A DNA stretch of 7,196 bases, from assembly GCA_022574115.1 (NCBI GenBank), contig JACZSS010000132.1, positions 1-7,196 on the forward strand, given 5' to 3'. The DNA is from Candidatus Heimdallarchaeota archaeon (lineage in GTDB: Archaea > Asgardarchaeota > Heimdallarchaeia > Heimdallarchaeales > Kariarchaeaceae). Shown piece after piece: positions 1 through 6,153 of this stretch. The translations under genes and the position numbers were made by a program. Each line of letters starts with the position of its first letter. Positions within the stretch are counted from its first letter, which is position 1. The notes under the pieces are model-generated. The model made no database searches and was not told the origin of the DNA. It saw only the letters and a list, made by a program, of their open reading frames with translations.

Positions 1-2
1 AC

Positions 3-572
3 CAGCTGGGTTTCAAGTATAGTTATTATCCTACTCAATCCAATTACTACTCATTGGCAAATGCTGTGTTTTCACAATATCCAATTCTTGATAGTGGGAC
101 AATTGATTTAAAACCCATAGTTGCATGGCAACGAATGGCAGTTTGGGTATTATTGGACATAAATGGAATTGCGACCACAAGGTTATACGTCACCCATTTG
201 ACAAATAATGGCGCAGAAGATTACAGAGTTGATCAGGCAACTCAATTAATGACAGAAATATTGAAAAACGATCTTAGTTTGGAGAACACTATTTTAGTTG
301 GCGATTTTAATATGCGAGAATTTGAGTTGATCGATGATGTCAAGGAGCCGGTTGAAGAGTACGATATTATCACAGCTGATCTGAAAGATGCCTGGTTAAA
401 CACCACAAATCAGCTGCCAAATTCAGACGGTTTCACTTCATCAGCAGCGGATCCAGATAAGCGAATTGACTATATTTTCTTGAGCTCACAAATTATAGTC
501 GAAGGATGCACTGTAATCAGCACGTTGGTATCAGATCATTTACCTCTATTTTGTACTATTACATTGCCATAA
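3..572 (+). CDS. Endonuclease/exonuclease/phosphatase family protein, 5'-truncated by window edge
   Basis: The frame is open from the window edge to TAA at 570-572, giving 189 visible residues, so the gene starts outside the window and the TTG at 54 should not be taken as its start. Motifs of the EEP (DNase I/exonuclease III-like) fold appear in the right order: YVTHL with a metal-site/catalytic His (visible residue 65), VGDFNM with the Asp/Asn pair (about 99-104), RIDYIFLS (about 154-161), and the C-terminal SDHLPL with the catalytic Asp-His (about 178-179). The missing N-terminal part, probably about 60-80 residues, should hold the family's Asn and the metal-binding Glu. Members cleave phosphodiester or phosphomonoester bonds in nucleic acids, inositol phosphates or sphingolipids with Mg2+; the substrate cannot be told from this piece. 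Whether a signal peptide exists is unknown because the N-terminus is absent. The family call is firm and the function is open. Confidence 0.88.
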   Translation, partial: QLGFKYSYYPTQSNYYSLANAVFSQYPILDSGTIDLKPIVAWQRMAVWVLLDINGIATTRLYVTHLTNNGAEDYRVDQATQLMTEILKNDLSLENTILVGDFNMREFELIDDVKEPVEEYDIITADLKDAWLNTTNQLPNSDGFTSSAADPDKRIDYIFLSSQIIVEGCTVISTLVSDHLPLFCTITLP

Positions 573-599
573 AGTAGTGTTGTAGCTTTAATATCAGTT

Positions 600-617
600 T
601 TAATTTTAATTTTCCAC
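600..617 (+). terminator. T-rich tract after the EEP gene, possible weak terminator
   Basis: About 30 bases after the EEP stop the sequence becomes T-rich (TTTTAATTTTAATTTTCC-like). No GC-rich stem precedes it, so it does not look like a bacterial intrinsic terminator. Archaeal termination often uses oligo-T alone, so it would suit that if the host is an archaeon. Weak evidence only. Confidence 0.2.
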
Positions 618-625
618 TTTATAAT
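618..625 (+). promoter_or_regulatory. TATA-like box / -10 (TTTATAAT) before the glycosyltransferase
   Basis: TTTATAAT is centred about 32 bases before the ATG at 654. Read as an archaeal TATA box, transcription would start at about 648, leaving a leader of a few bases, which agrees with the lack of a Shine-Dalgarno before this gene. Read as a bacterial -10, TATAAT at 620-625 is a perfect match, but no convincing -35 stands 16-18 bases upstream. Either reading supports an independent promoter for the glycosyltransferase. Confidence 0.35.
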
Positions 626-653
626 TTGCACGAAATTTAATAATGACTAATCA

Positions 654-1469
654 ATGTTTAGCTTGTTGATCCTAGATCAATTATTGGTTGTATGTCCGGT
701 TTACAATGAAGAAGGACGAATAGGTAAAGTCCTTGATGGAATTCAAAAACTAACTGATAATGTTATTGTCATCAACGACGGTTCCACCGACAAGTCTCTT
801 TTGGAAATCGAAATTCATCAAGTCAAAGTTATTTCGCACCAGTTTAACTGGGGTAAAGGTTGTGCAATTCGAACAGGAATGGACTATTTTCTGAGCTCAG
901 GTTTCGATTACGTCCTTTTTATGGATGGGGATGGCCAGCATAAGCCAGAAGATATTCCTGCATTTATTTCCCAATTAGAGAAAGAAGAAGCAGATTTGGT
1001 GATTGGATCGAGATTTGATGATAATAAATGGAAAACAACCATGCCATTTTCGCGAAAATTCTCCAATCTTATGAGTCGATTCGGATTATGGTTACTCTAC
1101 AATGGCTTTACTGTGAAGGATCCTCAGAATGGATTCAGAGTTTATCGAAAGAGATTAGTAAAGTGCTTGAGTTTTTATCCCCATAAATATGAAACTGAGA
1201 TGGAAATCCTGATCTTATCGTATTTGATGAATTTTAGAGTGGTTAATATCCCCATTGAAAGCCTGTACTCTGAAAACCAATCATCTAAGTTTTCATTATT
1301 GTATGATACATGGACCATTCCCAATGTTATGCTGAAATTATTCTTTTCTTATCGTCCATGGTTACTTCGATCCAATAATAAAAAATTGGGATTTAGGGCC
1401 AAGAAGCAAGAAGAGTCAATGTTAAATTACGCAGTTAATAATCTTCCAAAGTATATTATACCAAGTTGA
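654..1469 (+). CDS. GT2 family glycosyltransferase, dolichyl/polyprenyl-phosphate sugar synthase-like
   Basis: This 271-residue protein shows the GT-A fold landmarks of the DPM1/DPG-synthase branch of family GT2. The nucleotide-binding VVCPVYNEE lies at residues 12-20 and VINDGSTD at 39-46. The DxD-type metal/nucleotide-sugar site is DGDGQH at 91-96. ADLVIGSRF follows at 113-121, then DPQNGFRVYR at 156-165 (usually DxQSGFR) and YETEMEIL at 179-186. Such enzymes move a sugar from a nucleotide-sugar to a polyprenyl phosphate at the inner membrane face for later glycan or protein glycosylation. There is no clear C-terminal membrane domain, so it resembles the short, peripherally attached members. 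The ATG at 654 puts only 11 residues before the first beta-strand, which is normal, but there is no Shine-Dalgarno and translation may be near-leaderless. It lies 81 bases after the EEP gene. The specific sugar is not predictable. Family sure, lipid acceptor inferred. Confidence 0.87.
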   Translation: MFSLLILDQLLVVCPVYNEEGRIGKVLDGIQKLTDNVIVINDGSTDKSLLEIEIHQVKVISHQFNWGKGCAIRTGMDYFLSSGFDYVLFMDGDGQHKPEDIPAFISQLEKEEADLVIGSRFDDNKWKTTMPFSRKFSNLMSRFGLWLLYNGFTVKDPQNGFRVYRKRLVKCLSFYPHKYETEMEILILSYLMNFRVVNIPIESLYSENQSSKFSLLYDTWTIPNVMLKLFFSYRPWLLRSNNKKLGFRAKKQEESMLNYAVNNLPKYIIPS

Positions 1470-1479
1470 GATCTCGAAG

Positions 1480-1505
1480 TTACCTGCTCATTTACGTGTA
1501 GGTAA
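1480..1505 (+). terminator. Small stem-loop after the glycosyltransferase
   Basis: TTACCT at 1480-1485 is complementary to AGGTAA at 1500-1505 across a 14-base loop, 10 bases after the glycosyltransferase stop. The stem has only six pairs and is followed by a short TTT rather than a real U-tract, so termination is possible but weak. It could be chance. Confidence 0.2.
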
Positions 1506-1545
1506 TTTGCATCAGGATCAGTACGTTACTTTCTCATTACTTAAA

Positions 1546-1572
1546 TGGACATGCTAAATCCTCGTTTATACT
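1546..1572 (+). promoter_or_regulatory. Possible promoter before the pyrophosphatase (TGGACA-15-TATACT)
   Basis: TGGACA at 1546-1551 and TATACT at 1567-1572 each differ from the bacterial sigma70 consensus by one base, but the 15-base spacer is short. Transcription would start at about 1579, just before the Shine-Dalgarno, leaving a leader of under 20 bases. It is a candidate only. Confidence 0.2.
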
Positions 1573-1581
1573 TTAAACAAT

Positions 1582-1588
1582 GAGGAGG
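1582..1588 (+). promoter_or_regulatory. Strong Shine-Dalgarno (GAGGAGG) of the pyrophosphatase
   Basis: GAGGAGG ends seven bases before the ATG at 1596, a near-ideal match to the 16S rRNA 3' end at ideal spacing. It fixes the start codon and contrasts with the glycosyltransferase, which has no such site. It suggests high translation of the pump. Confidence 0.85.
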
Positions 1589-1595
1589 AAATATT

Positions 1596-3842
1596 ATGGC
1601 AGATTTTGGTACATCAGTATGGACCGATGGTTTTCTTTGGATAGCTCCAGTCACGGCCATCATCGCAATACTATTTGCTTATCGAGAATACAAAGCTGTT
1701 CTTGCTCTGGATCGTGGTACTGAAAAAATGATAAAAGTATCCGATGCGATCATGGACGGATCAAAAGCATTCTTGAAAAGGCAGTATACAACAATTGCAA
1801 TCTTTGGTGTGTTTCTCACACTGATTATTTACATTAGTCTTGATTTCATTGGAGGCAATGGAGTCCCGTATTCGGCAATTGCTTTCGTCCTAGGAGCCAG
1901 TTCATCGCTAGCAGCAGGTGCAATTGCAATGCTAATGGCTGCGCAAACAAATTCTAGAACTACCCAAGCGGCTAAAACAAGCCGATCCGCTGCACTTGAA
2001 ACTGCCTACAAAGGTGGTTTAGTCATGGGTTTAGTGGTGGTTGCTCTAAGTATTGCAGGTATTGCTATTTTATTCGGAATCTACTCAATTGGTGATGAAT
2101 CTCCCGATCCATCATCTATTATCGCATTTGGGTTTGGTGCATCATTTGCCGCGCTCTTTGCGCAGCTCGGAGGTGGTATTTTCACCAAATCTGCAGATAT
2201 AGGCGCTGACTTGGTTGGAAAATTAGAAGTTGGAATTCCTGAAGATGATCGCAGAAATCCTGGTGTCATTGCTGATAATGTTGGGGATGCTGTTGGTGAT
2301 TGTGCGGGAAGAGGTGCTGATTTATTCGAATCGATTAGCGCTGAAACGATCGGGGGAATGATTGTTGGTCTACTTTTTTATCAAGTATTTATCCAGGACG
2401 ACGCTCTCAAGACCACCGCAATTGCATTTATCATCTTTCCACTGATTGCAAGAGGAATTTCATTATTAGCGACTTTGGTGACTGCTCCAATGGTCAAATT
2501 AAAAGACGATTCACAAAAAAATGCAATGAAACCGCTTAAAAATGCGTTTTATGTCACTTCATTTCTCTCATTTCTGGTATTCGCAGCCTTAATTTGGTGG
2601 TTGTTGGGAAATGGTACTTTCATTTGGCAACTCGTTGCTGCTGCAGCAGTTGGAGTAATTCTCGCAGTTGTGACCCTCCTCGCGACCGAATACTATACTG
2701 GTGAAGATAAAAAGCCAGTTCTTGAAATTGTTAATGCGTCCGAAACCGGTGCCGCTACTAACATTATTACTGGTTTATCGGTCGGAATGAGATCAACTTG
2801 GATTCCAATGGTTGGAATTGTAGTTGCAATTACTCTCAGTTTTTGGCTCGGTTCTAATTTTGCGAGTTCAGGCAATGACTTGGCAGTAATGATCAGAGCA
2901 GCTGAGACTGCGGGCGATTTACCCTTGGGACTATCGAGTTCAGCTCTATGTGGTATTTATTCCTCGACAGTGGCCACGATGGCTATGCTTTCAGTGACTC
3001 CGATTATTTTAGCTATGGACGGATATGGTCCGATTGCTGACCAAAGTGGTGGTATCGCTCAAATGGGCGAAGTTGGTGAGGATATTCGTGTTATTATCGA
3101 TTCCCTTGATGCAGTAGGAAATACGACTAAGGCACTAGCAAAGGGATACGGCATGACTTCAGCTGGTTTGGCTGCTTTACTTCTATTCCAAGCATATTTA
3201 CAAGATTGGCAACACCTCGCCAATGAGAGATCATTAGAAGCTGGAGATGGCTCAATTAGTTTCCCAACTATCGATCTAGCAGATCCCGCGGTCATTTCTG
3301 CACTGTTTTTAGGAGCATTGCTTCCATTTGTTTTTACTTCAATGTCAATGGGCGCTGTCGGACGTGCTGCTAATGGAATGATTAAAGAAATTAGGCGACA
3401 GTTTGCTGAAAATGGTGAAGCGATCATGGCCTACGAAATGGATCCAGATTACGCTGCCTGTGTTGATGTTGCAACTACAGCCGCCTTAAAAGAAATGGTC
3501 ACACCATCTATTTTAGTAATTATGGCTCCGATAGCTGTTGGATTCATTTTCGGTCCAATACCCTTAGCTGCGTTCCTTATTGGAGCTACCGCTGCTGGAA
3601 TATTGCTGGGGTTAACTCTGAATAACGCTGGGGGTGCATGGGATAATGCCAAAAAAGTCGTTGAAGCAGGTGCTTTAGGTGGAAAAGGTACTCCAGCTAA
3701 CGAAGCCACCGTAATTGGGGATACGGTCGGAGATCCCGCAAAAGATACTTCTGGTCCCTCTATCCATGTTTTGATAAAATTGATCAATACCATTGCAATT
3801 ACATTGCTGCCATTGTTCATAGTTTATGGTGGATGGATTTAG
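1596..3842 (+). CDS. hppA: Membrane-bound ion-pumping pyrophosphatase, K+-independent H+-type (EC 7.1.3.1)
   Basis: The 748-residue hydrophobic protein has the usual length and about 16 membrane spans of the family, which hydrolyses cytoplasmic PPi and pumps H+ (or Na+) outward as a homodimer. Visible active-site blocks are DIGADLVGK at 201-209, EDDRRNP at 216-222, DNVGDAVGD at 227-235, NAGGAWDNAKK at 677-687 and GDTVGDPAKD at 708-717. Lys512 in GNTTKALAK (508-516) occupies the position that is Ala in K+-dependent enzymes; Lys there is the known marker of K+ independence. CAGRGADLFES (236-246) is also typical of that class. Oddities: Ala232 stands where the second Asn of DNVGDNVGD is expected, NEA at 702-704 replaces the usual His-Lys-Ala, and Ala715 replaces an aromatic or Leu after GDP. 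The Asp/Lys ligand set is otherwise intact, so I expect an active enzyme. H+ as the pumped ion is inferred from class. The start is fixed by a strong Shine-Dalgarno. Confidence 0.97.
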   Translation: MADFGTSVWTDGFLWIAPVTAIIAILFAYREYKAVLALDRGTEKMIKVSDAIMDGSKAFLKRQYTTIAIFGVFLTLIIYISLDFIGGNGVPYSAIAFVLGASSSLAAGAIAMLMAAQTNSRTTQAAKTSRSAALETAYKGGLVMGLVVVALSIAGIAILFGIYSIGDESPDPSSIIAFGFGASFAALFAQLGGGIFTKSADIGADLVGKLEVGIPEDDRRNPGVIADNVGDAVGDCAGRGADLFESISAETIGGMIVGLLFYQVFIQDDALKTTAIAFIIFPLIARGISLLATLVTAPMVKLKDDSQKNAMKPLKNAFYVTSFLSFLVFAALIWWLLGNGTFIWQLVAAAAVGVILAVVTLLATEYYTGEDKKPVLEIVNASETGAATNIITGLSVGMRSTWIPMVGIVVAITLSFWLGSNFASSGNDLAVMIRAAETAGDLPLGLSSSALCGIYSSTVATMAMLSVTPIILAMDGYGPIADQSGGIAQMGEVGEDIRVIIDSLDAVGNTTKALAKGYGMTSAGLAALLLFQAYLQDWQHLANERSLEAGDGSISFPTIDLADPAVISALFLGALLPFVFTSMSMGAVGRAANGMIKEIRRQFAENGEAIMAYEMDPDYAACVDVATTAALKEMVTPSILVIMAPIAVGFIFGPIPLAAFLIGATAAGILLGLTLNNAGGAWDNAKKVVEAGALGGKGTPANEATVIGDTVGDPAKDTSGPSIHVLIKLINTIAITLLPLFIVYGGWI

Positions 3843-3880
3843 CCGATCTGTCTACAATTGAATAAACAGTCAACATAATT

Positions 3881-3896
3881 AATAATCGCTATTATT
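3881..3896 (+). terminator. Weak A/T stem-loop downstream of the pyrophosphatase
   Basis: AATAAT (3881-3886) and ATTATT (3891-3896) can pair across a CGCT loop, 38 bases after the pyrophosphatase stop. The stem is six A/T pairs without a U-tract, so a terminator role is doubtful. Confidence 0.18.
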
Positions 3897-3927
3897 GCAC
3901 ACTATTAAGGTAAGAAATAACCCGTGA

Positions 3928-4427
3928 GCCACCCGTTCTTTTAGTTTAAGCGATGATAAACAATTGTGCTGGGCCACCCTGTCCCGAGATAGTAAAAAAC
4001 TGCAAGATCATTACCTTTACGGCAAGATCCTTCGTGATCGGTTAGTGGATATGTTCGAGGAGTTACAAGTGATGCAGGTAAAATTGCTTGAACAAGATCA
4101 TGGAGTTAGTCATCGGATCTATGAAAAAGCATTATAGGATCTTAATATTATCACGGAGGCCAGATCCGTTTGTGACATGGTAAAAAAGTACAAGAGCGTT
4201 TGAGCATAGAGGATAGTCTTACTTGACCTGTTTATAATTTCGACCCTCCAATTACCAATAACCATACAGAAGGATTGCTCAAATCTGTGATCGTGCATAG
4301 ATCCAACGGGAAATCGTTGTGTGAAAAAGCGACGAACCAAAATGGGACTATGTTAACAATCTTAACTAGCTGGCAACTACAGGATTTACCACTTGAAGTA
4401 ACCTTAAGGAATTTGACCAAGCAATAA
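3928..4427 (+). pseudogene. Decayed IS66-like DDE transposase, C-terminal region
   Basis: Two + frames together give the end of an IS66-type transposase. The first (3928-4134) reads QLCWATLSRDSKKL near 3961-4002, matching the CWAHLRRKF-type block of IS66 catalytic domains, followed by charged helical sequence. It is broken by TAG at 4135, resumes, and stops again at TGA 4201 and TAG 4207. The second frame (from 4233 to TAA 4425-4427) reads DPPITNNHTEGLL then SVIVHRSNGKSLCEK. This matches the family's PPTNNxAERALRP-VIxRK block, which carries the last Glu of the DDE triad; here the Glu is kept in TNNHTE. The spacing of the two blocks, about 96 codons, is near that of intact members. The N-terminal half, including the first catalytic Asp and the zinc-binding head, is not seen, nor are terminal repeats or IS66 accessory genes. 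At least two stops and one frameshift mean it is dead. The family call is by motif memory; the direction is clear. Confidence 0.62.
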
Positions 4428-4584
4428 ATCTGTCAAGCAAAACTGGTTGAATATTTACTGTGTGAAATACATACAATATTTTTAGTGAAAGAAAGTTGAA
4501 AAATTAAATTAAAATTATACTTTATACTAAATTAAATAATTATAAAGGCATATTTGTTTTGTTTTTACTATTTTTTTATGAATA
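4428..4584. other. A/T-rich convergent spacer, no gene seen
   Basis: This spacer lies between the end of the transposase remnant (+) and the end of the protease (-). It is very A/T-rich, with runs such as AAATTAAATTAAAATTATAC around 4501-4520. On the minus strand it gives T-rich tracts that could end protease transcription if the host is archaeal. There is no GC-rich stem. Confidence 0.5.
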
Positions 4585-5382
4585 TTATGAATTGTTGTTT
4601 ACAAAATCTTGAGCATCAGAGACATCCATTCGATAACCACCACCAGTTCCTCCACATTCAGAATTAAGTCCAAATGAGGTAACTGCAGCAACTATGTTAG
4701 TGTCTTCAAAGAATATTGGTCCGCCTGAGTCACCAAAACATGTACCACCAGTAGCAGCATTGTTTGTAAATAAAATTGAGTCTGATGATCCAGGAGAGAA
4801 TAATTCATCATCGTTAATTATACGCACCGTAGCCTGATATCTTACCAGATCGCTCTGTGTATTAATTCCACTATTTGCCTTCTGAAGACCATATCCTACA
4901 ACTGTAAATATAATTCTTTGATATGCTCTCTGGGAAAGAAGTTCATCAAATAGTCCTAGTTCAGGTAATTCTCCATAAGTACTTAAAATCACAGGTTCTG
5001 ACAGTATTACAAGACCTGCATCGTGTAAGAAGAATGCTGCATCAATGTAATCCGGATGCGTAAATATGCTTACGAAAGCATTACCACCCGAAAAAGGATA
5101 TCCATCTGCTCGAATACCTGCTTCATCATTAGAATCAAACCAGACCCTACCACCGGAAGTTCCAACAGTACAATGTCCAGCAGTTAACATAACAGTAGCT
5201 GAAAGTAGTGTACCAGTACATCTATGACTCGGCCTACCATTAACATCAAATACCATGATACCAACATGTGGGTGATCTTCACCATCCAGATCTCCATTGG
5301 TAATTGATGTGCTGGGCGTAATCATTGCTATTAAAAGAGTAAAACCAATTAACAGTACAGATAATTTTTGAATTGTTTTCAT
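4585..5382 (-). CDS. Secreted S1 family (chymotrypsin-fold) serine protease
   Basis: The 265-residue protein begins with a typical Sec signal peptide: basic KTIQK, then a hydrophobic core to about residue 22, and a likely cleavage near STS at 24-26. The mature part starts ITNGDLDGE, like the IVGG-type N-terminus of this fold. The catalytic triad is His70 in TAGHC, Asp121 in HDAGLVIL and Ser219 in CFGDSGGPIF. Cys55-Cys71 matches the usual His-loop disulfide, and Cys215/Cys243 may form another. The residue equivalent to chymotrypsin 189 at the base of the S1 pocket is Gly213, not the Asp of trypsin, so cleavage after Lys/Arg is not expected. There is no lipobox, C-terminal anchor or sorting tail, so it is probably released outside the cell. 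It is transcribed opposite to its neighbours and stands alone. An AGGAG lies 14 bases before the ATG, farther than usual. Its role could be nutrition or attack on other cells; neither is shown. Confidence 0.9.
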   Translation of the reverse strand: MKTIQKLSVLLIGFTLLIAMITPSTSITNGDLDGEDHPHVGIMVFDVNGRPSHRCTGTLLSATVMLTAGHCTVGTSGGRVWFDSNDEAGIRADGYPFSGGNAFVSIFTHPDYIDAAFFLHDAGLVILSEPVILSTYGELPELGLFDELLSQRAYQRIIFTVVGYGLQKANSGINTQSDLVRYQATVRIINDDELFSPGSSDSILFTNNAATGGTCFGDSGGPIFFEDTNIVAAVTSFGLNSECGGTGGGYRMDVSDAQDFVNNNS

Positions 5383-5396
5383 TTTCGTTTCAATTT

Positions 5397-5401
5397 CTCC
5401 T
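5397..5401 (-). promoter_or_regulatory. AGGAG Shine-Dalgarno of the protease, unusually distant
   Basis: On the minus strand AGGAG ends 14 bases before the ATG at 5382, beyond the usual 5-9. No in-frame ATG, GTG or TTG lies closer to it, so the annotated start still holds. The signal peptide also begins properly at this Met. Confidence 0.5.
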
Positions 5402-5420
5402 AAATACCGAAAGGGTATTT
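5402..5420 (-). promoter_or_regulatory. Inverted repeat AAATACC-N5-GGTATTT adjoining the protease ribosome site
   Basis: A perfect 7-bp inverted repeat with a 5-base loop lies in the protease leader. Its last stem base directly abuts the AGGAG. It could act as an RNA hairpin affecting ribosome access or as a DNA operator for a dimeric repressor. No function is proven. Confidence 0.45.
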
Positions 5421-5558
5421 GGTCAGTTAGGGAACCTTTGATTTTGATTAATAAAAGTCACCTAGCTTAAGCCTGTGTCAGAAATGGCTATTAAAAATAT
5501 TTCCTGTTGAACGGATCAATATGTCAGAAAGTATTTAGATGTGCTGTTTAAAAATTCC

Positions 5559-5590
5559 CTAGACAGTATTCTATGAGTCTAGTATTTTAT
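5559..5590. repeat. Inverted CTAGAC/GTCTAG with direct repeat AGTATTCTAT/AGTATTTTAT
   Basis: CTAGAC at 5559-5564 is complementary to GTCTAG at 5577-5582 across 12 bases. The decamer AGTATTCTAT at 5565-5574 recurs with one change as AGTATTTTAT at 5581-5590. It lies about 180 bases upstream of the protease. It could be an operator or a scar of a small insertion; it is short enough to be chance. Confidence 0.3.
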
Positions 5591-5659
5591 ACCCTTATTT
5601 AATAGAACTCAGATAAGATTAAAAAAATCCGTCTACAGATCGATCATCGTATGTGATTA

Positions 5660-5705
5660 AGATCTTCCAAGGTAATTCGTATCGATGACCTTCCAAGGAA
5701 GATCT
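5660..5705. repeat. 14-pair bulged hairpin with a 9-nt direct repeat
   Basis: AGATCTTCC (5660-5668) pairs with GGAAGATCT (5697-5705). Directly inside it AAGGT (5669-5673) pairs with ACCTT (5688-5692). This leaves a CCAA bulge on the 3' side (5693-5696) and a 14-base loop. The same bases contain CTTCCAAGG twice, at 5664-5672 and 5690-5698, exactly 26 bases apart. It is the strongest secondary structure noticed in the window. It is not followed by a U-tract, so it is unlikely to be a simple terminator. Confidence 0.6.
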
Positions 5706-5890
5706 GTTGTAAAAGCTGGTAAAAAGGTTTGAAGAATATCGTAGTAAAGTTGTTGATGATCCAACTTTAGTTTTCTTCTAGCTAATTTATCTCGAATTGA
5801 GGGTTAATAAGCTGGCTTAAGAAGCTTTTTCAGACCTGTCAGACTAATACTCTTTTGGAGGGCAAAACCAAAAATACTAAAATCGCAGAA

Positions 5891-5949
5891 TAATCAATTA
5901 CATTATTAATTGATAATATAATCAATTAAGATATTGACTGAATCGATTA
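5891..5949. repeat. Cluster of four ATCAATTA-type octamers in alternating orientation
   Basis: ATCAATTA occurs at 5893-5900 and 5921-5928, its reverse complement TAATTGAT at 5907-5914, and a one-base variant ATCGATTA at 5942-5949. The middle pair forms a perfect 9-bp inverted repeat, TTAATTGAT-N6-ATCAATTAA (5906-5929). Clustered copies of one octamer suggest a DNA-binding protein site, although A/T-rich sequence makes chance repeats easier. It lies about 225 bases before the PhzF-like coding remnant. Confidence 0.45.
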
Positions 5950-5962
5950 ATTATGTTATAGA
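5934..5962 (+). promoter_or_regulatory. Possible sigma70-like promoter TTGACT-17-TATAGA within the octamer cluster
   Basis: TTGACT (5934-5939, five of six consensus bases) and TATAGA (5957-5962, four of six) are 17 bases apart, the ideal bacterial spacing. It points toward the PhzF-like gene and overlaps the last ATCGATTA octamer, so the octamers could be an operator. If the host is an archaeon this match is meaningless. Confidence 0.25.
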
Positions 5963-6153
5963 ACTATTTTGAAAATTAGTCTCGCTTTATAACCTATTTT
6001 TGCTTACCTAGCTGCGATATCGAAAGAAAATGGATCTAATGGTAATCCTTGTTTTAACTAAAAGCATGAGATCTATTCTACTCAACCTAAACACATTTCA
6101 ATCATGCTAATTGTTGGTCACAAGATATTATTTCAATTCAAAGAGATAAAGGC

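Larger units (their letters stand above)
5421..6150. other. Long gene-poor spacer with repeats and possible decayed coding
   Basis: No open frame here is longer than a few dozen codons and none is recognised on either strand. The spacer contains several inverted and direct repeats, listed separately (5559-5590, 5660-5705, 5891-5949). Short stretches such as EEYRSKVVDDPTLVFF (+, about 5731-5778) look protein-like but are interrupted and could not be assigned. The stretch is best read as eroded intergenic DNA upstream of the protease on one side and the PhzF-like gene on the other. Confidence 0.5.

Noticed and set aside
54..572. TTG at 54 as the start of the first gene
   Set aside because: The frame is open to the window edge and upstream codons (GFKYSYYPTQSNYYSLANAVFS) continue the family pattern, so the gene is simply cut by the window.
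643..669. Short ATG frame just before the glycosyltransferase (8 codons)
   Set aside because: It overlaps the real start out of frame, lacks a ribosome site and encodes nothing recognisable, so an upstream regulatory peptide cannot be supported.
2081..3820. Several minus-strand open frames (2081-2269, 2693-2875, 3059-3427, 3449-3820)
   Set aside because: All lie inside the pyrophosphatase gene and give low-complexity Ala/Ser/Pro/Ile-rich translations typical of the antisense of a membrane protein. None has a ribosome site or known motif.
4119..4420. Two minus-strand open frames over the transposase remnant
   Set aside because: The plus strand carries recognisable transposase blocks over the same bases, and the minus translations have no recognisable motif.
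4428..6150. CRISPR array or tRNA in the spacer DNA
   Set aside because: The repeats found are few, short and irregularly spaced, and no cloverleaf was seen.
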